DNA of 33,101 nt from Lichenicola sp964248625 (GTDB lineage Bacteria; Pseudomonadota; Alphaproteobacteria; Acetobacterales; Acetobacteraceae). The notes beneath the pieces are model-generated. The model did not search any database, had not been told where the DNA came from, and saw only the letters and a program-made list of their open reading frames with translations. Below are positions 16,443 through 25,008 of the stretch, piece by piece. Every line of letters starts with the position of its first letter. Position 1 is the first letter of the stretch. A program made the position numbers and the translations under genes. Where the stretch lies: contig CAXTZG010000037.1 of NCBI GenBank assembly GCA_964248625.1, positions 1-33,101 on the forward strand. Direction: 5' to 3'.

Positions 16443-18686
16443 ATGCTCGTCAGAACGGGTGATCGAACGACGACATCCAGCAGAAGCTACGGTTCCGAGC
16501 TGGTGCCCGTCTCCATGGTTCAAGGCAGCCGTCCGGGAACACCGAGTGCGGGGCTGTCTCCGGTGGAAGTGCTGCGTCAGGTCTGGTCGCAGAAACTCGT
16601 GTTCCTTGTTGTCATGGGACTGCTCTCGGCGGCAGTGATCGGCAGCGTCTCGCTGATGAAGGACATCTTCAGCTCCGACGGCTTGCTGATGGTGCGCCTC
16701 AACAGCGTCGACTTCTCCAACCTGCCCAGCGTGATCGGCAGCCCGCCCTCCGGCGAGGGCCTGAACCTCGTGCATAGCGAGGTGGAGATCCTGAGCAGCG
16801 AGGCGATCGCCCGACAGGTGGTGCAGCAGCTCGATCTGAGCAACGTTCCGGGTTTCCTTCCCGAACCGTCATTTTTAAGTCATTTGCGCGCGTCGGTATT
16901 CGGGCAGAGGCATCAGATCGATCCGGCAACGGCCGCACGCGACCGGACGGCCGCCGCCATCGGCCAGTACATGAAGGACTTCAGCGTCTACAACGACGGC
17001 AAGTCCTACATCATCCAGGTCGGCTTTTCCGGCGCCGACGGCGCGCTGGCGCAGAAGATCCTGAACACGCACATCGCGACCTACCTGGCTGATCAGGATG
17101 CGGCGAAGCAGGCGATCCTCGGCCGCGCGCAGCATTGGCTGGACGGCCAGCTGGGCGGGCTGGAGACCCAGGTCGCGACGTCCGAGCGGGATCTGCAGTC
17201 CTACAGCTCCGCCCACCATCTGGGCCGCACGGGCGGCGACACGGTGGGCACGCACGAGCTCAGCAACATCACCACCCAGCTCGCCACCGCGCAGAGCGAC
17301 CTCGCGCGCAAGCAGGCCTATCTGGAGGCGCTCAACGGCCTGTCGCGCCAGCCGAGTGCGGAGATCTCCAACAGCACCGTGCTCGGCTCGGGCACCATCG
17401 AGCGGCTGCGCGAGCAGGAAGGCGTCAAGGCCGCCGAGGTCGCCTCGCTGCAGCAGCAGTTCGGTGCCAACAACCCGATCATCCAGAACGCGCGCGGCGC
17501 GCTGGAAGGCACCCGTGCGGCGATCCGCGCCGAGGTCGCGCGCATGCACGGCGCCGCCCAGAGCGATGTCGGGCTGGCGCGCGCCAACGTCGCCGCCCTG
17601 TCCCAGTCCCTGCAGCAGGCCGAGAACCAGGTCGGCGGCGAGGAGGATGCCGGCGTCACGCTGTCCGAGAAGCAGCGCAAGCTGGATGCCGCGCGCACCC
17701 TCTATGCCGACCTGCTGTCGCGCTCCAAGCAGGTGGCGATCCAGCGCGAGACCCAGGAAACCAACGTCTATGTGGTGTCGCCGCCGACCCTGCCGCTGCA
17801 GGCGTCGGCGCCGCGCCGCGGGCTGCTGATGGCGCTCGGGCTGTGCGTGGACGCCGTGATCGCGGCACTCGCCGCGTTTGGCATCGGCACGCTGCGGTCG
17901 CAATCCACGAGCCTGGAGACCATCGAGTACAAGTGCGACATCGCCGGCGTCGGCACGGTGCCGGAAGCGCGACGCGGACTGCGCCGGTCGATGCTCCCGA
18001 TCGGCGACATCATGGCGCCGATGTCGAAATTCGCCTCGGCGATCCAGACGCTTGGCAATTCGCTGCTGCACTCGCCGATCTTCCCGAACCCGCAGGTGAT
18101 CGCCATCGCATCCCCGACATCGGGCGACGGCAAGACCCTGCTTGCCGCCTGCCTGGGGCGCAGCTTCGCCATGACCGGCCGGCGCGTCCTGCTGATCGAC
18201 GGCGATTTCCGCAAGCCCGAACTGGCACGCATGCTCGCCGTCCCCACCTATACCGGGATCTTCGACGTGCTCGAGAAGCAGCTGGCCCTGGACGCTGCGG
18301 TCAAGCGTGTCGACAATCTCGCCCTTGACGTGCTGCCGGTGGAGAAGGATGTCGGACCGTTCTTTTCCCACATGGGAGCGGACAAGCTCGACTCCCTGAT
18401 CGACCAGGCGCGTGCGAACTACGACATCGTGCTGATCGACACCTCGTCGATGGCGATCGTCGACGACTCGCTCGCCCTGATCCGGATGGCCGACGTCACC
18501 GTCTGCGTGGCACGTCGCGGCGTCACGCGACATCAAGACATCATCAGCATGACGAGACGGCTGCGCAGCTTCGAGATCCCCTGCGCCGGCATCATCCTGA
18601 ACGGCGTCAAGGCGTCGCGCCTGCGCCTGCCCTACTGGCTGCCCTCGGCCAGAACGTCGTCATCGAGACGCTACTTCCAGGGATGA
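16443..18686 (+). CDS. Wzz/Wzc-type polysaccharide co-polymerase with BY-kinase-like domain
   Basis: About 747 residues from ATG 16443; the frame opens earlier but only through the promoter. The N-terminal Wzz domain is flanked by two transmembrane segments (about 52-71 and 460-484), with a long periplasmic coiled-coil region rich in Gln/Ala between them (about 220-430). The cytoplasmic C-terminal domain carries Walker A SPTSGDGKT (about 557-566), Walker A' LLIDGDFRKPE (about 583) and Walker B IVLIDTSS (about 662). It controls chain length and couples to the OPX protein. The C-terminus (RLPYWLPSARTSSSRRYFQG) has only two tyrosines, not the Tyr cluster that BY-kinases autophosphorylate. Two hairpins follow the stop. 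Confidence 0.9.
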   Translation: MLVRTGDRTTTSSRSYGSELVPVSMVQGSRPGTPSAGLSPVEVLRQVWSQKLVFLVVMGLLSAAVIGSVSLMKDIFSSDGLLMVRLNSVDFSNLPSVIGSPPSGEGLNLVHSEVEILSSEAIARQVVQQLDLSNVPGFLPEPSFLSHLRASVFGQRHQIDPATAARDRTAAAIGQYMKDFSVYNDGKSYIIQVGFSGADGALAQKILNTHIATYLADQDAAKQAILGRAQHWLDGQLGGLETQVATSERDLQSYSSAHHLGRTGGDTVGTHELSNITTQLATAQSDLARKQAYLEALNGLSRQPSAEISNSTVLGSGTIERLREQEGVKAAEVASLQQQFGANNPIIQNARGALEGTRAAIRAEVARMHGAAQSDVGLARANVAALSQSLQQAENQVGGEEDAGVTLSEKQRKLDAARTLYADLLSRSKQVAIQRETQETNVYVVSPPTLPLQASAPRRGLLMALGLCVDAVIAALAAFGIGTLRSQSTSLETIEYKCDIAGVGTVPEARRGLRRSMLPIGDIMAPMSKFASAIQTLGNSLLHSPIFPNPQVIAIASPTSGDGKTLLAACLGRSFAMTGRRVLLIDGDFRKPELARMLAVPTYTGIFDVLEKQLALDAAVKRVDNLALDVLPVEKDVGPFFSHMGADKLDSLIDQARANYDIVLIDTSSMAIVDDSLALIRMADVTVCVARRGVTRHQDIISMTRRLRSFEIPCAGIILNGVKASRLRLPYWLPSARTSSSRRYFQG

Positions 18687-18690
18687 CGTC

Positions 18691-18713
18691 CTCGCGGCGC
18701 AGGACGCCGCGAG
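18691..18713 (+). terminator. GC hairpin just after the Wzc-like gene
   Basis: A perfect 9-bp stem (ctcgcggcg / cgccgcgag) with loop cagga, starting 5 bp after the stop. There is no U-run behind it, so it may stabilise the 3' end or act as a weak terminator. Confidence 0.5.
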
Positions 18714-18752
18714 CCCGCTGAACCGACCCCGCCACGGCGCCTGACGGGTCGG

Positions 18753-18779
18753 ACCGCCCCCGCGTGACGTCGGGGCGGT
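18753..18779 (+). terminator. Second GC hairpin downstream of the Wzc-like gene
   Basis: A perfect 8-bp stem (accgcccc / ggggcggt) with an 11-nt loop that contains gacgtc. No U-tract. Together with the hairpin at 18691 it may end transcription of the Wzc-like gene. Confidence 0.4.
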
Positions 18780-19166
18780 GCGCCGCTCTGCACTGCAGAT
18801 GGCGGCAGATCACGGCACGGCCGCGATGGCTGCACCCGATCGCGGCCGCCGGCGACGCATGGCCGCATGCAGTATCACGGCTGTCCGCCTGTCGGCGGCT
18901 TGCCGGCAGCGACGGCCGGCCTGCTGCTCCGTCCAACCCAGAATATCCCCGCCTCGGTCCGAGCCCCGGCAATGATTGCGCGATCAAGAGGCGCGATCCG
19001 ACAGCATCGGCACCGTGTTGCCGGCGCCTAGTCATCCGGCCGCGGCCGCAGGTGCTTGGCCGCGCTCGCTCAATTATGAACATTGGGCGTTAAAAGCGCG
19101 TTACATCGGAGACGCATAGCATCTTTACTTGACCGGACAGGAAAAAACACGCATTTGGTGTATTCA

Positions 19167-19182
19167 ATCTCAAGTTTGAGAT
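19167..19182. promoter_or_regulatory. Perfect 16-bp palindrome, candidate operator
   Basis: atctcaa-gt-ttgagat is a perfect 7-2-7 inverted repeat in the AT-rich leader. It ends 4 bp before the candidate -35 at 19187. Position and symmetry fit a dimeric regulator site. Confidence 0.5.
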
Positions 19183-19186
19183 AGAG

Positions 19187-19215
19187 TTGTAATTCGCTGA
19201 TTAAGTCCATTTTAT
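19187..19215 (+). promoter_or_regulatory. Candidate promoter of the priming transferase gene
   Basis: TTGTAA (19187-19192), a 17-bp spacer, TTTTAT (19210-19215), about 80 bp before ATG 19294. Matches to consensus are modest (4/6 each). Confidence 0.35.
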
Positions 19216-19293
19216 GGATGGTGTCGTCGTTCACCTCAACGTGAGGTCGGCGGTGTCGTCCGGTCAATATCCTTGCGCCGGGAGCCTGCCGCT

Positions 19294-20808
19294 ATGGATG
19301 GAATTCTGGAGGCGACGCCACAGACCACGGTCTCCTATCAGACTGTCGTCGATCGCCCGTCGCGTCTTGGCGTCACACCAAGACAGGCCAGTCATCAGCA
19401 CAGCATGCTGCCGGGCCTCATCAAGGCCTACGACATCGCGTCCGCCTTTGCAGCGGCATCGCTGGTGTCGATCGCCACCTATTACGAGCTGGGCGTGCGC
19501 GACAGCCGCTTCACCCTGGTCGCCGGTATTCTCGCCACCTGTGCATTCCTGCTGCTGCTCAGCTGGGAACTTCCCTACGACATCCACCATCTGCAGGACC
19601 GGAAAAGCCGGCCCGGCACCGTTATCCTGCCGCTTTGCGGCGGTGCCGCGGCCAACCTTCTGGTGACATGGCTGCTGNNNNNNNNNNCCGGGCTGCACCA
19701 GTTCATCCCGGCCCTCGCCTGGCTGCTGCTGACTCAGGCCCTGCTGGTGGCGGGACACGCGATACTTCGGCTGGTTCTGCGCCGCCCGGCATTCGCCCGG
19801 CATCTGACCGGCCGCATGGCGATCGTCGGCAGCGGCGACATGGCGCAACGCGTGGCCGGCCGCCTGAACGACACCGCCGTGGCCAGCATCGTCGGCTTCT
19901 TCGACTGCGACCATGACGGGATATCGGCGAGGCACGAGGCCGATCCGCACGCCGGTCTCGACGTCGCCTGCGGCAGCATCGACGACCTGATCGCCACCAG
20001 CCGGAACCAGGAGATCGACGGCGTCATCATCGCGCTGCCGCCCGAGCGGGAGCATGAGGTCGGCGAGATCTGCCTGAAGCTGCGGAGCGTGCTGACCGAC
20101 ATCTACGTGGTCCCGAACCTGCTGCACGGCTACGACTTCGAGGTCCCGCTTGCGAAGATCGGACCGCTGACGCTCGCCATCGTGCAACGCCGGCCGCTGA
20201 CGCAGTGGGAGCGCGTGCAGAAATCGATCTTCGACCGCGTCGTCGGAACCGTGCTGCTGACGATCGTGCTGCCGCTGCTGCTGCTGATCGCCGTCCTGAT
20301 CAAGATCGACTCGCCCGGCCCGGTCTTCTTCAGGCAACCGCGACTGGGCTTCAACAACCGGTCCTTCACCGTGTTCAAGTTCCGCTCGATGCATACCAGC
20401 ATGACCGACGTGATGGCCGACCGGCAGACCTCGCGGCACGACCCGCGCGTCACCCGGCTCGGCAAGTGGCTGCGCCGGCTCAGCCTGGACGAGCTGCCCC
20501 AGCTGCTGAACGTCCTGCGCGGCGAGATGTCGATCGTCGGCCCGCGCCCGCATGCGCCCAACACGCGGGCCGGCGGCAGGCTGCTCGACGACGCGCTGGC
20601 GGAGTATGTCATCCGCCACCAGGTGAAGCCCGGGATCACCGGCTGGGCGCAGGTCAACGGCGCGCGCGGCGAGCTTCAGGACATCGAGCAGCTTCGCCGT
20701 CGGGTCACGCTGGATCTCGAATACATGCAGCGCTGGTCACTCGGGTTCGACGTCCGGATCATGCTGCTCACCGTGATGCGCGAGATCGTGAGCCGTCACG
20801 CCTTCTGA
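19294..20808 (+). CDS. Undecaprenyl-phosphate sugar phosphotransferase (GumD/WcaJ-like priming enzyme)
   Basis: 504 residues from ATG 19294, with GGGAG about 9 nt upstream; an earlier in-frame start at 19273 has no ribosome-binding site. The N-terminal half has about four membrane segments and a Rossmann-like CoA_binding_3 domain (MAIVGSGDMAQRV). The C-terminal bacterial sugar transferase domain starts at KSIFDRVVGTVLL and has SPGPVFFRQPRLGFNN, FTVFKFRSMH, LDELPQLLNVLRGEMS, VGPRPHAP and KPGITGWAQVNG. These are the hallmarks of polyisoprenyl-phosphate hexose-1-phosphate transferases, which start the repeat unit by placing glucose-1-P (or another hexose) on undecaprenyl phosphate. A 10-N gap lies in a membrane segment but keeps the frame. 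Its 3' end overlaps the convergent reductase gene by 13 bp. Confidence 0.93.
   Translation: MDGILEATPQTTVSYQTVVDRPSRLGVTPRQASHQHSMLPGLIKAYDIASAFAAASLVSIATYYELGVRDSRFTLVAGILATCAFLLLLSWELPYDIHHLQDRKSRPGTVILPLCGGAAANLLVTWLLXXXXGLHQFIPALAWLLLTQALLVAGHAILRLVLRRPAFARHLTGRMAIVGSGDMAQRVAGRLNDTAVASIVGFFDCDHDGISARHEADPHAGLDVACGSIDDLIATSRNQEIDGVIIALPPEREHEVGEICLKLRSVLTDIYVVPNLLHGYDFEVPLAKIGPLTLAIVQRRPLTQWERVQKSIFDRVVGTVLLTIVLPLLLLIAVLIKIDSPGPVFFRQPRLGFNNRSFTVFKFRSMHTSMTDVMADRQTSRHDPRVTRLGKWLRRLSLDELPQLLNVLRGEMSIVGPRPHAPNTRAGGRLLDDALAEYVIRHQVKPGITGWAQVNGARGELQDIEQLRRRVTLDLEYMQRWSLGFDVRIMLLTVMREIVSRHAF
19678..19687. other. Assembly gap (10 N) inside the priming transferase gene
   Basis: Ten Ns in a transmembrane segment. 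The frame is the same on both sides, so the real missing length is congruent to 1 modulo 3. No overlap of the flanks is seen. Confidence 0.9.
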
Positions 20809-21773
20809 CGCGTCCAGACCGGCCTGACGGCTGCCTGTTCGCTGCGCCACCAGGCGACGGTCTCGCGCAGCCCCTCAGGGAGATCGATCGACGGCGTCCA
20901 CACGTCGCTAGGCATCTGCAAGGCGGCGTCGGTGCTCCAGTCCCGTTGCAGGATCTCCCGCGCCTTGCCTCGGCCGAACATGGCGGCGTGCCGGCTGATT
21001 GCAGCCCAGCCATCGGCAGCCGCGCCGGCCGCAAGCACGACGGGGTCGGGCAGCGGCAGGAAGCGCGGGACCCGCCCGAGCGATGCGGCGGCGATCTGCG
21101 CGAACTCCCGCCACGCATAGCCGCGCCGGCACGCGTCGGAGATCTCGTAGATGGCGCCGGACGAGCCAGGATGGCATGACGCCACGATGGCGGCCGCCGC
21201 ATCGCGGGCATGGATCATGGCGATGCACGGTTCCGGCGCGACGGGAACCGGGACGATCCGGCGCTGCACCAGGCGCAGCAGGGCGATCCCCTCCGTGTCC
21301 CACGGTCCATAAACGACACAGGGCCGCAGGACGATCCAGGGCGTCGTCGTCAATGCCGTCATCACCGCTGCCTCGCCGGCGCGCTTGCTGGCGGCATAGG
21401 CCGACAGGCCGGGCGACCGCGCCGCCTGCGAGGAGACCAGCACGAAGCGTGCCCGCGGTGCCGACCGGGCTACGGCCGCCGCCAGCCTGCCGGTGCCGTC
21501 GCGGTTGACGGCAAAGAACTCCCTGGCGCGCAGGGCCTTGACGATGCCGGCCACGTGCACGACGGCCGATGTCCCCTGCACCAGCCGGGTCAGCGCCTGC
21601 TCGTCGCCGAGATCGCCCGGCACCAGATCGAGCGCGAAGCCCGCCAGAAGCGGATGGCCAGGGCCATGTCGGGTGAGCAGCCGGACCTGCCAGCCGTCGG
21701 CGATCAGGGCAGCGATGACATAGCGCCCCAGAAAGCCGGTGCCGCCGGTGACGGCGGCGATCGGTCGGGTCAA
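20796..21773 (-). CDS. cerR: NAD-dependent epimerase/dehydratase-type reductase of the ceramide cluster
   Basis: 325 residues. An extended short-chain dehydrogenase: nucleotide loop GGTGFLG (G10-G16), D54 region GDLGD, the NRDGTGR segment, VLVSSQ, and catalytic Y126 and K130 in SAYAASK. In Caulobacter the equivalent gene, CerR, reduces the 3-keto group after N-acylation, and synteny here with SPT, ACP, ceramide synthase and ligase supports the same role. The symbol is assigned by family plus synteny. The start is TTG 21773, overlapping the ligase stop as TTGA, so translation is coupled. The 3' end overlaps the priming transferase gene on the other strand (20796-20808). Confidence 0.8.
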   Translation of the reverse strand: MTRPIAAVTGGTGFLGRYVIAALIADGWQVRLLTRHGPGHPLLAGFALDLVPGDLGDEQALTRLVQGTSAVVHVAGIVKALRAREFFAVNRDGTGRLAAAVARSAPRARFVLVSSQAARSPGLSAYAASKRAGEAAVMTALTTTPWIVLRPCVVYGPWDTEGIALLRLVQRRIVPVPVAPEPCIAMIHARDAAAAIVASCHPGSSGAIYEISDACRRGYAWREFAQIAAASLGRVPRFLPLPDPVVLAAGAAADGWAAISRHAAMFGRGKAREILQRDWSTDAALQMPSDVWTPSIDLPEGLRETVAWWRSEQAAVRPVWTRQKA

Positions 21774-23497
21774 GCCGGCTGGGTGGCTGGCAGCGACCCG
21801 GCGAGGTAGCGTTGCCGGACCGCCGACCGGCTGAGCTTGCCCGACGAGGTGTAGGGCAGCGTGCCCGGCGGCAGCAGCACGACCCGTCCATCCAGACCAT
21901 GCTGCGCGCGCACGGTGCCAGCGATGGCGGCGGTCAGCGCGTCGCTGGTCGAGCGGTCCGACAGGGCACGCGCCTCGGCAGCCAGGATCAGGATCTCCTG
22001 CCCGTCCTCATCGATCGAGAAGGCGGCGATGTTGCCGGTCCGGACGCCGGGCACCGTCTGCTCGATCGTCCATTCGAGGTCCTGCGGCCAGATGTTGCGG
22101 CCATTGATGATGATGAGGTCCTTGGCGCGGCCGGTCACCACCAGCGCGCCGTCGAGGCGGTAGCCGAGATCGCCGGTGTCGAGCCAGCCATCGGCGGACA
22201 GCACCAGGCTGGTGTCGTCCGGCCGGCCGTCATAGCCGCGCATCAGGCTCGGGCCGCGCGCGAAGATCCGGCCGACCCGGCGATCGGGCTGCGTCAGCCC
22301 GACCGGGTCGCGGATCTCGATCTCGTGCCCCGGCAGGGCGCGGCCGCACAGCACGACCGTGCGCACGCGACCGGCCGGACCGCTCGGCCCGACCGCGACA
22401 TCCTCCTGCTCCAGCCGGTCGAGGTCGACGATGTCGGTCTCGATACCGCGTCCGAGCGGCGCGAAGCTGATGGCGAGCGTGGCCTCGGCCATGCCGTAGC
22501 TCGGCAGAAACGCCTCCGCCTCGAAGCCATGCGGCGCAAACGCCTCCGCAAAGGCTCCCAGCACCCCGGGGCGGATCATGTCGCCGCCGATGCCGGCGAT
22601 GCGCCAGCAGGTCAGGTCGAGCTCCCTGGCAGCGAGCTGGCGTGCCCGGCGGGTGCACAGATCATAGCCGAAGCTCGGGCTGTAGGAGATCGTGACGCGC
22701 TGGCGCGAGATCAGCGACAGCCAGAGCAGCGGGCGCCGGGCGAAATCGGCGGTGGGCAGGAAATCCACCGTGATCTGGCCGGCCAGCGGACTGAGCAGGA
22801 AGCCCACCAGTCCCATGTCGTGATAGAACGGCAGCCACGAGGCCGCGCGGTCGCCTGCCCGTACCTCCAGGCCGTTACGCAGGATGGCAGCGATATTGGC
22901 CATCAGCGCCCTGTGCAGCACGACCACGCCGATCGGAAATCGCGTGCTGCCGGACGAGAACTGCAGATAGGCCACGTCGTCCGGCACCACCTGAGGCAGC
23001 GGCGCCGATGCGGGCGCGTCGCCCAGTCCGGCGACGGTGCAGCACAGACGCAGGCCCAGCTCGCTGGCCATGGGCAGCAGCCAGTCGATCAGGGCTGCCG
23101 GCGCCAGCAGCGCCGTCGCCCTCGCCTCGCCGACCAGGCGCTGGATGTGCGCGACGTAGTTGGCGCGGCCGCCGAAGGCCTGCGGCAGCGGCAGCGGCGC
23201 CGGAACCAGTCCGGCATACTGGCAGGCAAAGAACGCCCGGACGAAATCGGGGTGCGTGCTGGCGATGATCGCCACCCGTTCGGTGGGCACCAGCCCGTGC
23301 CCGAGCAGCCTCTGCGCCAGCGCCAGCGCCTCGTCGCGCAGGGTGCGATACGGCAGCGCGGTCGCGAGGTCGCCGCCCACGGAGTAGAAGTCGAGGCCGG
23401 TCTCGCCCTGCGCGGCATAATCGAGCGCCTCGATCAGGGTGGCGAAGTCGCCTCTGCGCAGCGCAAGGCCGCTGGCGGTGGGGGTGCACCCCGACAT
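21770..23497 (-). CDS. Fatty acyl-AMP ligase / acyl-ACP synthetase (ANL superfamily)
   Basis: 575 residues from ATG 23497, with GGAG about 10 nt upstream; the longer frame to 23680 gives an Arg/Pro-rich extension unlike the family. ANL core motifs are YLQFSSGSTRFPIGV (AMP-binding P-loop, about 177-191), SWLPFYHDMGLVG, the adenine motif SYGMAEATL, WLDTGDLGY, and the hinge region GRAKDLIIINGRNIWPQDLE. The C-terminal SSGKLSRSA carries the late Lys. The style is that of fatty acyl-AMP ligases, which activate fatty acids and pass them to a carrier protein. In the Caulobacter ceramide cluster an acyl-ACP synthetase has this place. The likely partner is the ACP at 27121 (inference). Confidence 0.88.
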   Translation of the reverse strand: MSGCTPTASGLALRRGDFATLIEALDYAAQGETGLDFYSVGGDLATALPYRTLRDEALALAQRLLGHGLVPTERVAIIASTHPDFVRAFFACQYAGLVPAPLPLPQAFGGRANYVAHIQRLVGEARATALLAPAALIDWLLPMASELGLRLCCTVAGLGDAPASAPLPQVVPDDVAYLQFSSGSTRFPIGVVVLHRALMANIAAILRNGLEVRAGDRAASWLPFYHDMGLVGFLLSPLAGQITVDFLPTADFARRPLLWLSLISRQRVTISYSPSFGYDLCTRRARQLAARELDLTCWRIAGIGGDMIRPGVLGAFAEAFAPHGFEAEAFLPSYGMAEATLAISFAPLGRGIETDIVDLDRLEQEDVAVGPSGPAGRVRTVVLCGRALPGHEIEIRDPVGLTQPDRRVGRIFARGPSLMRGYDGRPDDTSLVLSADGWLDTGDLGYRLDGALVVTGRAKDLIIINGRNIWPQDLEWTIEQTVPGVRTGNIAAFSIDEDGQEILILAAEARALSDRSTSDALTAAIAGTVRAQHGLDGRVVLLPPGTLPYTSSGKLSRSAVRQRYLAGSLPATQPA

Positions 23498-23866
23498 TCG
23501 GTTGAGCTCCAAGGTGCGATGAGCATCGGGTGCGGCGGACAGGGTTGCCGTAACCGGCGCCCGCACGAGCGTCAATCGCGCCCGGATCGGACGGCCCGCT
23601 TCCGGACCGGCAGCATCCTGGCCGGCCGATCGCCGCTTGACAGGCCCGTCGACCTCAACCAAGCCGGCATCCCGTGGCACCCGGCGGTCGCGGCATCGGG
23701 CGCGGTCCGGCGTGCCGAGACGACAGGCCGTCGATGCCAGCGGCCGAAGCCGGGTGCAACCGGCGCCGCAGCGCCGACGACACCGCAGCCGCCGCGCGCG
23801 GACCCATCGGACACGCCTGTCTGGCCGGACCAGACCCGACCGAGCGCCGTGCGACGACCCGGCCGA
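23498..23866 (-). other. 369-bp spacer between ceramide synthase and ligase genes
   Basis: No credible gene is seen. The ligase frame stays open to 23680 but the extension looks non-coding. On the - strand TTGACG (23575-23570) is a 5/6 match to -35, but the hexamer 17 bp on (TACGGC) is a poor -10, so a separate promoter for the ligase/reductase pair is only a possibility. Confidence 0.45.
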
Positions 23867-24997
23867 TCACGCGGCCAGCGTCTTCTCGTAGATGCGGTAG
23901 GTCTTGTAGGCACGGCCGCCCACAGCCTCCGCCAGATGCCGCATCGGCGCGTTGCCTTCCAGCACCCAGGACATCTCGACCGACCGGATCCCCATCGCCT
24001 GCGCTTCGCGGCGCAGCGCCTCGACCACGTGCAGCGCCAGCAGCTGCCCGAGCAGGCTGCCGGCGAGATCGCGCCTGACGCCCATCAGCGGCACGCGCGC
24101 CGTGGTCACGCCGGACCGTTTCAACCGCCACAACAGCTTCGCCCAGCCGAACGGCAGCAGGCACCCCGACAAGTCGCGGATCGCCTCGTTCAGGTTGGGC
24201 AGGCACAGGCCGAAGGCAGCAGGCCTGCCATCCACCTCGGCGAACCAGACCAGCCGCTCATGCAGCAGCGGCCGCAGCGCCTTGGCGGTATGCGCGACCT
24301 CCTCGGGCGTGATCGGGACGAACCCCCAGTTGCCGTTCCACGCCTCGTTGAAGATCGAGGCCAGCGAGGCGATGTCGGCCTCGATCGATGCCCGCCGCAG
24401 CGGCCGCAGCGTCACCCCGGCCGGCAGGCCGCGCGCCACCATGGCAGCCGCCGCCGGCGGCAGGGCGGCCGAGTTGTCGCAGAGATAGGCGTAGAGATCC
24501 TGGGCCTTGGCGTAGCCGAGCGCTCGAAGCCTGGCATCGGCATAGGGCGGGTCGTGCGGCATCATCAGCATGGGCGGCGTGTCGAACCCGTCCACCAGCA
24601 GGCCGGCCTCCTCGTTGATCGACAGGTTGAACGGCCCCTGCACGCGCCCGAGCCCGCGCTGCACCAGCCAGGCCTCCGCGGTGCGGGCAAGGGCCGCGAA
24701 CACGTCCGGATCGTCGATGGCGGCGAGCATGCCGAAATGGCCGACCGTCGGATCGCCGCACAGCCGGTCGTGCTGCGCGCTGATCCGTCCGACCGCCCGA
24801 CCGTCGCGATAGGCGATCCAGAAGGCCGCGTCCGCATGGCGGAAGAACGGGTTGCCCTTCGGCGTGAGGGCTGCCCGCCGCTCGGCGCGCAGCGGCGGCA
24901 CGTAGCTCGGATCGGCACGGAACAACGTCTCGGGCAGCCGGATGAAGCGTCCCAGCTCGGACGGGCGCCGGACGCGGGCGATCTCGATGGTGGGCAT
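23867..24997 (-). CDS. bcerS: GNAT-like bacterial ceramide synthase
   Basis: 376 residues from ATG 24997; a TTG at 25012 overlapping the upstream stop (TTGA) is an in-frame alternative. Motifs of the GNAT-fold family often annotated as hypothetical are clear: RADPSYVPPLRAERR, NPFFRHADAAFWIA, GRISAQHDR, RVQGPFNLSINEEAGLLVDG, FDTPPMLMMPHDPPYY-type segment (here PPYADARLRALGYAKAQDLY), and FNEAWNGNWGFVP. In Caulobacter a member of this family N-acylates the sphingoid base to make (oxidised) ceramide, and it differs from eukaryotic ceramide synthases. The substrate acyl donor is not known from sequence. The setting between hydroxylase and ligase supports the call. The symbol rests on family pattern plus synteny. 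Confidence 0.8.
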   Translation of the reverse strand: MPTIEIARVRRPSELGRFIRLPETLFRADPSYVPPLRAERRAALTPKGNPFFRHADAAFWIAYRDGRAVGRISAQHDRLCGDPTVGHFGMLAAIDDPDVFAALARTAEAWLVQRGLGRVQGPFNLSINEEAGLLVDGFDTPPMLMMPHDPPYADARLRALGYAKAQDLYAYLCDNSAALPPAAAAMVARGLPAGVTLRPLRRASIEADIASLASIFNEAWNGNWGFVPITPEEVAHTAKALRPLLHERLVWFAEVDGRPAAFGLCLPNLNEAIRDLSGCLLPFGWAKLLWRLKRSGVTTARVPLMGVRRDLAGSLLGQLLALHVVEALRREAQAMGIRSVEMSWVLEGNAPMRHLAEAVGGRAYKTYRIYEKTLAA

Positions 24998-25008
24998 GGC
25001 CGCGTCGA

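Larger units (their letters stand above)
18687..19293. other. 607-bp intergenic leader in front of the priming transferase
   Basis: No credible gene: open frames here have proteins rich in Arg/Ala/Gly typical of chance frames in GC-rich DNA. The first part (18687-19070) is GC-rich and holds the two hairpins. The second part (about 19071-19230) turns abruptly AT-rich and carries a perfect palindrome and a candidate promoter, so this is probably the control region of the gene at 19294. Confidence 0.6.

Noticed and set aside
18607..19083. 158-codon - strand frame in the long leader
   Set aside because: Arg/Ala/Gly-rich, overlaps the end of the Wzc-like gene and both hairpins; no ribosome-binding site and no known domain.
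23498..23680. Longer start for the acyl-AMP ligase
   Set aside because: The extension is Arg/Pro/Ala-rich and unlike the family; ATG 23497 has a Shine-Dalgarno and gives the normal length.
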